DNA of 64,000 bases from Streptomonospora nanhaiensis (GTDB lineage: Bacteria; Actinomycetota; Actinomycetes; Streptosporangiales; Streptosporangiaceae): positions 310,001 to 374,000 of the forward strand of contig NZ_JACCFO010000001.1 in assembly GCF_013410565.1 (NCBI RefSeq). Reading direction: 5' to 3'. The notes below the pieces were generated by a model, which saw only the letters and a list, made by a program, of their open reading frames with translations, made no database searches and was not told the origin of the DNA. The position numbers and the translations under genes were made by a program. Below are positions 12,677 to 21,403 of the stretch, piece by piece. Position 1 is the first letter of the stretch, and every line of letters begins with the position of its first letter.

Positions 12677-13675
12677 ATGACCGCGCCGTTGGACGTGCCC
12701 GGCAAGGCCGAAGAGGCCCAGCCGGAGGCGATCGCCCAGGCCGCCGGTGCGCGCGACCGCGGCCGGTCCCTCGGTCAGATCGCCTGGATGCGGCTCCGCA
12801 AGGACAAGGTCGCCATGTTCGGCGGCGGGTTCGTCGTCTTCATGGCCCTGGTCGCCGCGTTCGCCCCGGTGATCGTGAACCTGCTCGGGCACCCGCCCGA
12901 CGCCTGGAACCAGGACATGATCGACCCCGCCCTGGGCACCCCCGTGGGCGGCATGGGCGGAATCAGCGGCGAGCACCTGCTCGGGGTCGAGCCCGTCACC
13001 GGGCGCGACATCTTCAGCCGCATCGTCTACGGCGCACAGATCTCCATGCTCATCGGCTTCCTGGCCACGCTGGTCTCGGTGGTCATCGGCACGGTCATGG
13101 GCATCATCGCGGGCTACTTCGGCGGCTGGGTCGACGCCCTCATCAGCCGGCTGATGGACATCTTCCTGGCGTTCCCGCTGCTGCTGTTCGCCATGGCCAT
13201 GGTCGGGGTCCTGCCCGACGCCGCCTTCGGCCTGAGCGGCAACGGCCTGCGGATCGCCATCCTGGTGTTCATCATCGGCTTCTTCAACTGGCCCTACATC
13301 GGCCGCATCATCCGCGGCCAGACGCTGAGCCTGCGCGAGCGGGAGTTCGTGGAGGCGTCGCGCAGCCTGGGCGCCGGCAACTTCTACATCCTGCGCAAGG
13401 AGCTGCTGCCCAACCTGGTCGCGCCGATCCTGGTCTACGCCACGCTGCTGATCCCGACCAACATCCTCTTCGAGGCCGCGCTCTCCTTCCTGGGCGTCGG
13501 TGTCGAACCCCCCACCCCCACCTGGGGCGGCATGCTGTCCGAGGCCGTGGACTACTACGACTCGGCCCCCAACTTCATGCTCGCCCCCGGTCTGGCGATC
13601 TTCCTGACCGTCCTGGCGTTCAACCTCTTCGGCGACGGCCTGCGCGACGCGCTTGACCCCCGCACCCAATCCTGA
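12677..13675 (+). CDS. Oligopeptide ABC transporter permease (DppC/OppC type), copy 2
   Basis: This is the 332-residue permease of the second importer, with the same architecture as the one at 5673: a cytoplasmic N-terminus, TM1 around residues 48-70, an inner-membrane core of five helices and the coupling loop REREFVEASRSLG. The N-terminal MTAPLDVPG is shared with copy 1. The middle core is nearly identical, and differences concentrate in the N-terminal tail and the C-terminal third. Start ATG 12677 follows a weak GTGGTG ribosome site. It opens the second operon, 472 nt after the terminator. Confidence 0.93.
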   Translation: MTAPLDVPGKAEEAQPEAIAQAAGARDRGRSLGQIAWMRLRKDKVAMFGGGFVVFMALVAAFAPVIVNLLGHPPDAWNQDMIDPALGTPVGGMGGISGEHLLGVEPVTGRDIFSRIVYGAQISMLIGFLATLVSVVIGTVMGIIAGYFGGWVDALISRLMDIFLAFPLLLFAMAMVGVLPDAAFGLSGNGLRIAILVFIIGFFNWPYIGRIIRGQTLSLREREFVEASRSLGAGNFYILRKELLPNLVAPILVYATLLIPTNILFEAALSFLGVGVEPPTPTWGGMLSEAVDYYDSAPNFMLAPGLAIFLTVLAFNLFGDGLRDALDPRTQS

Positions 13676-13751
13676 CCCCGAACGGCCCACATCGGTGCCG
13701 AGCACCCGATCGGTGCTGTCACCTGATTCGCGTAGAGAAAGGCATAGGCCA

Positions 13752-15509
13752 GTGAGCAAGAAATGGCTGGGCTTCGCCGCCGCCGGCACATCGGTGGCGA
13801 TGCTCCTCACCGCCTGCGGCGGCGGTGGTGGCGACCAGGGCGGCGGCGACGTCTCCGTCGACGACTCCGCCATCACCAGCATCGTCGACGAGTCCACCGA
13901 GCAGGGCGGCACGCTGCAGTTCGCCCACTCCGACCAGTTCGACTCCCTGGACCCGGGCAACACCTACTACGCGGCCAACTGGGACTTCACCCGTCTCTAC
14001 GCGCGCACCCTGGTGACCTACGCCCAGGCCCCCGGCGAGGAGGGCCTGGAGCTGGTCCCCGACCTCGCCGAGGACCTCGGCAAGGTCAGCGACGACGGCC
14101 TGACCTGGACCTACACCCTCAAGGAGGGGCTGAAGTACGAGGACGGCAGCCCCATCACGTCCGAGGACATCGCCTACGCGGTCGCGCGCAGCAACTACGC
14201 GCCCGACATCATCAACAAGGGCCCGACGTACTTCAACCTCCACCTGGAGGCCGGTGACTACGCCGGCCCCTACGAGGACGAGGACCTCGACAACTTCGAG
14301 GGCGTGAGCACCCCCGACGAGCGCACCATCGAGTTCCACCTCAAGGAGCCGTTCGCGGAGTTCGACTACCTGGCCGCCATGCCGCAGACCGCGCCGGTCC
14401 CCGCCGACGCCGACACCGGCGACCAGTACCAGACCGAGGTCGTCTCCTCGGGCCCCTACAAGTTCGAGGAGCCCTGGAACCCCGGCCAGCAGCTCAACCT
14501 CGTCCGCAACGAGGAGTACGACCCCGAGACCGACCCCCTGACCCGCAACCGCCCCGACCGCATCGAGGTGCAGTGGAAGCAGGAGGAGAACGACCGGGAC
14601 AACCGGCTCATCAACGGTGACCTGCACACCGACATCGCCGGCCTGGGCGTCGAGGCGTCGGCCCGGCAGAACATCCTCCGCGACGAGGAGCTGAGCGCCA
14701 ACGCGGACAACCCGCAGACCGGCTTCCTGCTCTACTTCGCGATCAACCCCAACGTGAAGCCGTTCGACAACAAGGCCTGCCGCGAGGCCATCCTCTACGG
14801 CGCCGACAAGAACGCCCTCCAGGGCGCCTGGGGCGGCTCCGTGGCCGGCGACATCGCCACCAGCATGCTGCCGCCGTCCATCCCGGGCTACCAGGAGATC
14901 GACCCCTACGGCACCCCCGGCCAGTCCGGCAGCGAGGAGGACGTGAACCGGGCCCTGGAGGAGTGCGGGATGCCCGACGGCTTCTCCACCAACATCGCCT
15001 ACCGCTCCGACCGCGACAAGGAGAAGAAGGCGGCCGAGGCCCTGCAGCAGGCGCTGCAGCAGTACGGCATCGAGACCCAGCTCAAGGGCTACCCCGCGGG
15101 CAGCTACACCAGTGAGCAGGCGGGCTCGCCGGAGTTCGTCAAGCGCGAGGAGCTGGGCATCATGGCCTACGGCTGGGGCGCCGACTGGCCCTCCGGCTAC
15201 GGCTTCCTCCAGCAGATCATGCACGGCGACGCCATCAAGCCGGCCGGCAACTCCAACCTCTCCGAGCTGGACGACCCCGAGGTCAACCAGCTGCTCGACG
15301 ACGCGGCCCAGACCGAGTCCGCCGAGGAGCGCGAGGAGATGTACGCCCAGGTCGACGCCCTGGCGATGGACTCCGCGACCTTCCTGCCCTACCTGAACCA
15401 GAAGGCGCTGCTGTTCCGTCCGCAGGAGCTGACCAACGTGTACTTCAGCGAGGCGTACAAGATGTACGACTACTCCGCCCTCGGCCTGGAGTCGGGCGCG
15501 CAGAACTAG
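13752..15509 (+). CDS. Family 5 extracellular solute-binding lipoprotein, copy 2
   Basis: This 585-residue lipoprotein is the substrate-binding component of importer 2. It starts at GTG 13752, with AGAAAGG 7-13 nt upstream; longer in-frame starts would bury the signal peptide. The signal has the Lys3-Lys4 charge pair and the lipobox LTAC, with Cys22 lipidated, then a Gly/Asp linker. Family 5 landmarks match copy 1 closely, for example HLKEPFAEFDYLAAMPQTAPVPADA split by identical spacing. Compared with copy 1, the segment after FEEPWNPGQ and the C-terminal third diverge, suggesting altered specificity. Confidence 0.93.
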   Translation: MSKKWLGFAAAGTSVAMLLTACGGGGGDQGGGDVSVDDSAITSIVDESTEQGGTLQFAHSDQFDSLDPGNTYYAANWDFTRLYARTLVTYAQAPGEEGLELVPDLAEDLGKVSDDGLTWTYTLKEGLKYEDGSPITSEDIAYAVARSNYAPDIINKGPTYFNLHLEAGDYAGPYEDEDLDNFEGVSTPDERTIEFHLKEPFAEFDYLAAMPQTAPVPADADTGDQYQTEVVSSGPYKFEEPWNPGQQLNLVRNEEYDPETDPLTRNRPDRIEVQWKQEENDRDNRLINGDLHTDIAGLGVEASARQNILRDEELSANADNPQTGFLLYFAINPNVKPFDNKACREAILYGADKNALQGAWGGSVAGDIATSMLPPSIPGYQEIDPYGTPGQSGSEEDVNRALEECGMPDGFSTNIAYRSDRDKEKKAAEALQQALQQYGIETQLKGYPAGSYTSEQAGSPEFVKREELGIMAYGWGADWPSGYGFLQQIMHGDAIKPAGNSNLSELDDPEVNQLLDDAAQTESAEEREEMYAQVDALAMDSATFLPYLNQKALLFRPQELTNVYFSEAYKMYDYSALGLESGAQN

Positions 15510-15643
15510 CCGCCACCGCCGGCCGCCGCGCACGCCGCGGCGGCCGGCGCTCGACACGGGCGCGGGCCGGCCACAAGCCGCCCGCGCCCCGGCTCTGACC
15601 TACTCGTGCTTAGCAAGGCAGGTGAAGGCTCCGGCCGCCCGCT

Positions 15644-16660
15644 GTGATCACATACATTCTCCGCCGCCTGCTCGCGGGCGCCGTGCTGCTGCTGGTCGTC
15701 AGCATGGTGGTGTTCGCGATCTTCTTCCTGCTGCCGCGGCTGGCCGGTGTCGACTCCGACGGCCTGGCGGCCCGCTACATCGGCAAGTCGCCCAGTCCCG
15801 AGGCGATCGCCGCGGTGAAGGAGCGGCTGAACCTGGACGAGCCCATCACCGTCCAGTACTACGAGTTCGTGTCCGGGCTCGTGATGGGCCAGGACTACGA
15901 CAGCGGCACCGACGTCATCCGCTGCGACGCCCCCTGCTTCGGCTACTCGTTCAAGACCAACACCGAGGTGTGGCCCCAGTTGCTGGAGCGGCTGCCGGTG
16001 ACCGCCTCGCTGGCGGTCGGCGCGGCCGTGATCTGGCTGGTGGTCGGCGTGTCCATCGGCGTGCTCTCGGCGCTGCGCCGGGGCAGCGTGATCGACCGGG
16101 CCGCCATGATCACCGCGCTGGCCGGGGTGTCCCTGCCGATCTTCTTCACCGGCCTGGTCTCGCTCGCGCTGTTCAGCTACTATCTGCCGATCTTCCCGCC
16201 CGGCGGCTCCTACACGCCCTTCACGGAGAACCCGGTGGCCTGGGCGCACAGCCTGGTGCTGCCCTGGGTCACCCTGGCGTTCCTCTACGCCGCCATGTAC
16301 GCGCGGCTCACCCGGGCGGGCATGCTCGACACGATGGGCGAGGACTTCATCCGCACCGCCCGCGCCAAGGGGCTGCCCGAGCGCACCGTGGTGGCCAAGC
16401 ACGGCCTGCGCGCCGCGCTGACCCCCATCATCACCATCTTCGGCCTGGACTTCGGGCTGATGCTGGGCGGCGCGGTGCTGACCGAGAGCACGTTCTCGCT
16501 GCCGGGGCTGGGCAAGTTCGCCGTGGACGCCATCCGCGGCAACGACCTGCCGGTGGTCCTGGGCGTCACCATGTTCACGGCCCTGTTCGTGGTGATCGCC
16601 AACCTGGTGGTGGACCTGCTCTACGCCTGGGCGGACCCGCGCGTCCGCGTCGGCGCCTGA
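15644..16660 (+). CDS. Oligopeptide ABC transporter permease (DppB/OppB type), copy 2
   Basis: This is the 338-residue second permease of importer 2, starting MITYILRRLLAG at GTG 15644. An in-frame TGA a few codons upstream rules out a longer form. The external-loop cysteine pair of RCDAPCFGY and the coupling loop GEDFIRTARAKGLPE are as in copy 1. More than 100 nt around 16436-16550 are identical to the copy at 8646. The only ribosome site is a GGTGAAGG about 15 nt away, so initiation may rely on coupling or be weak. Confidence 0.92.
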   Translation: MITYILRRLLAGAVLLLVVSMVVFAIFFLLPRLAGVDSDGLAARYIGKSPSPEAIAAVKERLNLDEPITVQYYEFVSGLVMGQDYDSGTDVIRCDAPCFGYSFKTNTEVWPQLLERLPVTASLAVGAAVIWLVVGVSIGVLSALRRGSVIDRAAMITALAGVSLPIFFTGLVSLALFSYYLPIFPPGGSYTPFTENPVAWAHSLVLPWVTLAFLYAAMYARLTRAGMLDTMGEDFIRTARAKGLPERTVVAKHGLRAALTPIITIFGLDFGLMLGGAVLTESTFSLPGLGKFAVDAIRGNDLPVVLGVTMFTALFVVIANLVVDLLYAWADPRVRVGA

Positions 16661-16681
16661 CGAGGCACGGGAGGCACCGCG

Positions 16682-18505
16682 ATGGACACGCCCAGCTCCG
16701 CAACGCCGCCCGCGGCGGCGAACCCAACCGAAGGTGAAACGGCCATGACCGACCCGGTCGTCAGCGTCAGCGACCTGCGCATCACGTTCCCCACCCTGGA
16801 GGGGCGCATCACCGCCGTGGACGGGATCTCCTTCGAGGTCCCGGCCGGGGGCGCGCTGGGGATCGTGGGGGAGTCCGGCTCCGGCAAGAGCGCCACCTCG
16901 CTCGCCCTCATGGGCCTGCACCGGGGCACCACCGCCGAGGTCACCGGCCAGATCCGCGTGGCCGGCAAGGACCTCGCCACCGCCGCCGACCGCGAGGTCC
17001 GGGCCATGCGCGGCAACGACATCGCGATGGTGTTCCAGGACCCGATGTCGTCGCTGCACCCCCAGTACACGATCGGCAACCAGCTGGTGGAGGCCTACCG
17101 CGTCCACCGGCCCAACGCCTCCTCCGCCGAGGCGCGCGCCCGCGCTGTGGAGTCGCTGGAGCGGGTGGGCATCCCCAACCCCGCCCGGCGGGTGAACTCC
17201 TTCCCGCACGAGTTCAGCGGCGGCATGCGCCAGCGGGCGCTGATCGCGATGGGGCTGATGTGCGACCCCAAGGTGCTGCTGGCCGACGAGCCCACCACCG
17301 CGCTGGACGTGACGGTGCAGGCGCAGATCCTGGACCTGCTGGACGATCTGCGGCGCGACCTGGGGATGTCGCTGATCCTGGTCAGCCACGACCTGGCCGT
17401 GGTCGCCGGCTCCGTGGACGACGTGCTGGTCATGCAGCACGGGAAGATCGTGGAGCGCGGCGACGTGCGCACGGTGCTGTCCTCCCCCGAACACCCCTAC
17501 ACCCGCGAGCTGCTGGCCGCCGTGCCGCGCGTGGACGTCTCCCGCGCCCAGCGCCGGGCCCGGGTCCGCGCCGAGCGCTCCCAGGCCGCCGAGGCCGCGC
17601 CCGCGCCGCGGCGCACCGGCGCCACCGCCAAGCCGGAGAAGTCCGCCGCCGACCCCGGCGCGCCGCTGCTGTCGGTGCGCAACGCGCGCATGCGCTTCAA
17701 GGTGCGCGGCGGCCTGCTCGGCCGGGCCACCGACTTCTACGCGGTGGACGACGTCTCCTTCGACCTGCACCAGGGCGAGACACTGGGCATCGTGGGGGAG
17801 TCCGGCTCCGGCAAGAGCACCCTGTCGCGGATGATCACCCGGCTGCTCACCCCCACCTCCGGCGAGATCGTGTTCGAGGGCCGCGACATCACGCGGCTGC
17901 CCGAGCGCCACCTGCGCCCGCTGCGCCGCGACATCCAGATGATCTTCCAGAACCCCTACTCCTCGCTCAACCCCCGGGTCACCATCGGCGACACCATCGG
18001 GTCGGCGCTGCGGGTGCAGGGCGAGCGCAACACCAAGGAGATCCAGCGCCGGGTCCAGGAGCTGCTGGAGCGGGTGGGGTTGGAGCCGGGGCACTACAAC
18101 CGGTTTCCGCACGCGTTCTCGGGGGGTCAGCGGCAGCGGATCGCGATCGCGCGGGCGCTGATCCTGCGGCCCAAGCTGGTGATCTGCGACGAGCCGGTGT
18201 CGGCGTTGGACGTGTCGACGCAGGACCAGGTGCTGCGGCTGCTGGACGAGCTGCAGGACGACTTCAACCTGACCTACATCTTCGTGGCGCACGACCTGGC
18301 GGTGGTCCGCCAGGTCAGCGACCGGGTCGCGGTCATGCGCAAGGGCAAAATCGTCGAGATCAACGACAGCGACGCGGTGTATGAGTCGCCCCGGCACGAC
18401 TACACCCGCGAGCTGCTGGCCGCCGCCCCTGTCTTGGACCCGACCGAGGCGCGCGAGCTGCGCGCCGAGCGGGCCCGGCTGCGGCGCGAGAGCACCGCGG
18501 CCTGA
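16682..18505 (+). CDS. Fused double ATPase of peptide ABC importer (DppD-DppF), copy 2
   Basis: This 607-residue fused ATPase serves importer 2. Domain 1 and domain 2 each contain Walker A (GESGSGKS), an ABC signature (SGGMRQR and SGGQRQR) and Walker B, joined by a linker shorter than in copy 1. ATG 16682 follows an ideal GGGAGG at 7 nt. A second in-frame ATG at 16745 aligns better with the start of copy 1, so the first 21 residues may be a copy-specific extension. Two tracts (17006-17472 and 18065-18327) are identical in DNA to copy 1. It ends the second operon. Confidence 0.93.
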   Translation: MDTPSSATPPAAANPTEGETAMTDPVVSVSDLRITFPTLEGRITAVDGISFEVPAGGALGIVGESGSGKSATSLALMGLHRGTTAEVTGQIRVAGKDLATAADREVRAMRGNDIAMVFQDPMSSLHPQYTIGNQLVEAYRVHRPNASSAEARARAVESLERVGIPNPARRVNSFPHEFSGGMRQRALIAMGLMCDPKVLLADEPTTALDVTVQAQILDLLDDLRRDLGMSLILVSHDLAVVAGSVDDVLVMQHGKIVERGDVRTVLSSPEHPYTRELLAAVPRVDVSRAQRRARVRAERSQAAEAAPAPRRTGATAKPEKSAADPGAPLLSVRNARMRFKVRGGLLGRATDFYAVDDVSFDLHQGETLGIVGESGSGKSTLSRMITRLLTPTSGEIVFEGRDITRLPERHLRPLRRDIQMIFQNPYSSLNPRVTIGDTIGSALRVQGERNTKEIQRRVQELLERVGLEPGHYNRFPHAFSGGQRQRIAIARALILRPKLVICDEPVSALDVSTQDQVLRLLDELQDDFNLTYIFVAHDLAVVRQVSDRVAVMRKGKIVEINDSDAVYESPRHDYTRELLAAAPVLDPTEARELRAERARLRRESTAA

Positions 18506-18511
18506 CCGGAC

Positions 18512-18545
18512 GCGGCGCCCGGGGCCGCACCGCCCCGGGCGCCGC
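18512..18545. terminator. Bidirectional GC hairpin, ABC operon 2 versus membrane gene
   Basis: GCGGCGCCCGGGGC pairs perfectly with GCCCCGGGCGCCGC (14 bp) around a 6-nt loop, between the convergent stops at 18505 and 18571. There is no T-tract on either strand. Confidence 0.65.
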
Positions 18546-18570
18546 ACTCCCGGCCGCCCGTGTCCCCGCC

Positions 18571-19221
18571 TCAGCGGCGCGCGGCCCCCTCGGCGCCCGC
18601 CGCGGCGGCCGCACCGTCCTCGCGGGTGTCCGCCGCGGGCCGTCCCAGCGCCGAGGAGATGTCCCACACCGAGATCACGGTGTGGATGACCAGGAACATC
18701 GCGAGCGGCTGGAAGAACTGGAGCAGCGCCCGGGTCCGCTCGATGTCGCCCACCGACCAGATCAGCACGCCCAGGGCCGCCGCGCCCAGCGTCGCCGCCA
18801 CCAGCGCGCGCAGCCAGGCCGCCACCTCGTAGCGGATGCGCGCCGGGCCGCGCTTGGGCGGCTTCACCGGCGGCGGCCCGCCGGCGAACCGGTGCGCGAA
18901 CCGCGCGTCGGCCCAGGCGATCAGGCTGTGCCCGTAGGCGACCGTGAACCCCAGGTAGAGGGCGCCCAGCCCGTGGCCGGCGTCGGCGGTACCGCCGGTC
19001 GCCAGGTGACCGGCGATCACGGCGAGCAGCACCACGTCCAGCACGGGCACCAGCAGCAGCAGGACCGTGCTCAGCCGCTTCATGCGCAGCAGGTAGCGGG
19101 CGGACAGGCCGCCCAGCACGAGCACCCAGAACAGGACCTCGCACGCCAGAATCACTCCCACGACCACGGCGGGCCGCCCCCTTCCTCTGCCGGTCCCCTC
19201 TGGATCCGTCCCCTCCAGCAT
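18571..19221 (-). CDS. Integral membrane protein, unknown function
   Basis: This is a 216-residue protein with about six hydrophobic segments: residues 17-39, 46-68, 78-98, a basic loop with PPVKPPKRGPARIRYE, then helices near 130-152 and 160-182. The tail is Ala/Glu-rich. I do not recognise a named family; proteins of this shape occur as conserved hypotheticals in actinobacteria. ATG 19221 has AAGGGG 9 nt upstream; a downstream GTG is possible. It is divergent from the histidine kinase, with only 96 nt between, so it may be controlled by that two-component system. Confidence 0.65.
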   Translation of the reverse strand: MLEGTDPEGTGRGRGRPAVVVGVILACEVLFWVLVLGGLSARYLLRMKRLSTVLLLLVPVLDVVLLAVIAGHLATGGTADAGHGLGALYLGFTVAYGHSLIAWADARFAHRFAGGPPPVKPPKRGPARIRYEVAAWLRALVAATLGAAALGVLIWSVGDIERTRALLQFFQPLAMFLVIHTVISVWDISSALGRPAADTREDGAAAAAGAEGAARR

Positions 19222-19317
19222 CGCCGCCGGCCCCTTGCGGCGGATCGTCGGGGACGACGAGATCGGATACCACCTTCGATGTACGCGCGGCGGCCGCCGA
19301 CATGCTGAGATGGAGCC

Positions 19318-20670
19318 GTGAGAGCGTGGAGGGCGCTGCTGCGGCGCCGGGAACTGCTGGACCGACGGATCCTGGGCGGCCGGATCTACGTCGGCAGCGC
19401 GCTGTGGGCGCTGACCGCGTTCGGATTCGGCCTGCTGGTGTGGGGCGTGGGCGGGTTCGTGCACCGCGACGGGGTCGACCCGCACTGGCTGCTGCTCACC
19501 CTGGCGGCCAGCTCCTCGCTGATGGCGTTCCGGCGCACCCACCCCGGCCTGGTCCTGCTGCTGTCCACCGGGGTCACCGCGGTCGACGCCGTGCTCGGGC
19601 CCTCCACCATGGTGGTCTTCAACTACGGCGACGCCTTCTACGCCGTCTGCGCGTGGGGCCGCCGCCGGCTGGCCTACGGCACGCTGGCCGCGGTCGTCGT
19701 GGGCGGTGTCGCGGTGACGGCGGTCATGGTCTACCTGCTCGTCATCGGCGAGATCGACTACCCCCTGGTCGTGCTGCAGATGATCGGCGTCTACGTGCTG
19801 GTGTTCGGCAGCCCGGTGACCAGCGGTGTCACGGTCCGCGAGTACCGCAACCGCATGGCGCTGGAGCGCGAGCGCACCCAGCAGGTGCGGCGCATGGCCG
19901 AGCTGGACCGGCGCAACGCCATCGCCGACGAGCGCGGCCGGGTGGCGCGCGAGCTGCACGACGTGATCGCCAACCACCTCAGCGCGATCGCCGTGCAGTC
20001 CACCGCGGCGCTGTCGATGCGCGAGCCCGACCCCGAGCGGGTGCGGCGCATCCTCACCGTCGTGCGCGACAGCAGCCTGCACGGCCTCAGCGAGATGCGC
20101 GAGATGATCCGGGTCCTGCGCGACGCCGACGACACCCCCGACCTGGAGGCGGTGACCCCGCGCCTGGCCGACGCCGACCGCCTCTACGCGGCGGCGCGCG
20201 AGGCCGGGCTGGAGGTGCGCGTGGAGCGGCGCGGGACGCCCCGGCCGCTGCCCGGGCCCACCGACGCCGCCGCCTACCGGGTGCTGCAGGAGTCGCTGAC
20301 CAACGCCCTGCGCTACGCCGGCCCCAAGCGGGTGGAGGTGGAGGTGGAGTTCGTGCCGCGGCGGCGCGGCGCGCGGCTGCGGCTGACCGCGCGCAACCGC
20401 GTCGCCCCGGCGGCCGCCGGCGGAGCGGGGCGGGCCGATCCGGTGTGGGCGGCCGAGCACGGCGCGGGCGCGGGCCTGACGGGCATGCGCGAGCGGGTGG
20501 ACCTGCTCGGCGGCGTGTTCGCGGCCGGGCCGGCGCCCGAGGACCCCGGCGAGTGGCGGGTGTGCGCGGAGTTCCCGCTGCCCGAGGACGACGACGCGGC
20601 GGGCCCCGAGCCCGCCGCGAGGACCGCCGGCCGGGTCGGCGCGGCGGCCGAGGACGAGGAGGCGACGTGA
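19318..20670 (+). CDS. Sensor histidine kinase, NarL/DesK type
   Basis: This 450-residue membrane-bound kinase phosphorylates the response regulator encoded directly after it. About five transmembrane helices (residues 22-170) make up the sensor, with no extracellular domain, which suggests sensing within the membrane. A HisKA_3 dimerisation domain follows with the phospho-acceptor His214 in ARELHDVIANHLSAIA. The ATPase domain has the N-box near ESLTNALRYA and the G-box GAGLTGMRERVDLLGG. The gene starts at GTG 19318 and overlaps the regulator by 4 nt (GTGA). The stimulus is unknown. Confidence 0.93.
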   Translation: MRAWRALLRRRELLDRRILGGRIYVGSALWALTAFGFGLLVWGVGGFVHRDGVDPHWLLLTLAASSSLMAFRRTHPGLVLLLSTGVTAVDAVLGPSTMVVFNYGDAFYAVCAWGRRRLAYGTLAAVVVGGVAVTAVMVYLLVIGEIDYPLVVLQMIGVYVLVFGSPVTSGVTVREYRNRMALERERTQQVRRMAELDRRNAIADERGRVARELHDVIANHLSAIAVQSTAALSMREPDPERVRRILTVVRDSSLHGLSEMREMIRVLRDADDTPDLEAVTPRLADADRLYAAAREAGLEVRVERRGTPRPLPGPTDAAAYRVLQESLTNALRYAGPKRVEVEVEFVPRRRGARLRLTARNRVAPAAAGGAGRADPVWAAEHGAGAGLTGMRERVDLLGGVFAAGPAPEDPGEWRVCAEFPLPEDDDAAGPEPAARTAGRVGAAAEDEEAT

Positions 20671-21350
20671 TCCGGGTCGTGGTGGCCGAGGACCAGTGGG
20701 CGGTGCGGTCGGGGCTGGTGATGATCCTGGACTCCGCGCCCGACATCGAGGTGGTGGCCGAGGCCGCCGACGGGGAGGAGGCGGTGGCGGCGGCGCTGCG
20801 CGCCCGGCCCGACGTGGTGCTGATGGACGTGCGCATGCCGCGCAAGAACGGCATCACCGCCGCCCGCGAGCTGGCGGCCCAGGGGATCGACGTGCTGATC
20901 CTGACGACCTTCGACCTGGACGAGTACGTCTTCGGCGCGCTGCGCGCGGGCGCCGCGGGGTTCCTGCTGAAGAACATCGAGGCCGACGACCTCACCGAGG
21001 CGGTGCGGGTGGTGGCGCGCGGCGAGGGCATGATCGCCCCGGCGGTGACGCGCCGGCTCATCCGGGAGTTCGCCGGCGGCGCCGGGGCGATGGGCGCAGC
21101 CCGGGGCGCCGCCGCGGGCGGGGCCCCGACGGCGCAGATCCCCCCGGCGGCGGTGGCCGAGCTGACCCCGCGCGAGCGAGAGGTGCTGGGCTGCGTGGGC
21201 GAGGGCCTGTCCAACCGGCAGATCGCCCGGCGGCTGGGGATCACCGAGACCACGACCAAGACCCACGTCAGCCGCATCCTGGCCAAGCTGGGCCTGCGCA
21301 GCCGGGTCCAGGCCGCCATCGCCGCCCAGGAGCTGGGCCTGGCCGAGTGA
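20667..21350 (+). CDS. LuxR/NarL-family response regulator
   Basis: This is a 227-residue DNA-binding response regulator paired with the upstream kinase. The receiver domain has the acidic Glu8-Asp9 pair, phospho-acceptor Asp54 in DVVLMDVRMP, and the conserved Lys of FLLKN. An Ala/Gly-rich linker, longer than usual, leads to the LuxR-type HTH (LTPREREVLGCVGEGLSNRQIARRL split around residue 170, then TTKTHVSRIL). Start GTG 20667 overlaps the kinase stop, giving tight translational coupling. Targets are unknown; the neighbouring membrane gene at 18571 is a reasonable candidate. Confidence 0.94.
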   Translation: MIRVVVAEDQWAVRSGLVMILDSAPDIEVVAEAADGEEAVAAALRARPDVVLMDVRMPRKNGITAARELAAQGIDVLILTTFDLDEYVFGALRAGAAGFLLKNIEADDLTEAVRVVARGEGMIAPAVTRRLIREFAGGAGAMGAARGAAAGGAPTAQIPPAAVAELTPREREVLGCVGEGLSNRQIARRLGITETTTKTHVSRILAKLGLRSRVQAAIAAQELGLAE

Positions 21351-21403
21351 GCGCGCGCCCGCACGGCCTGGGCGGCGCGCCCGGGCACGGGGCGGGGGGC
21401 CGC

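Noticed and set aside
15506-19303. A 1,265-codon minus-strand reading frame over ABC operon 2
   Set aside because: It is antisense to well-supported transport genes and has a repetitive Gly/Ala/Gln/His composition.
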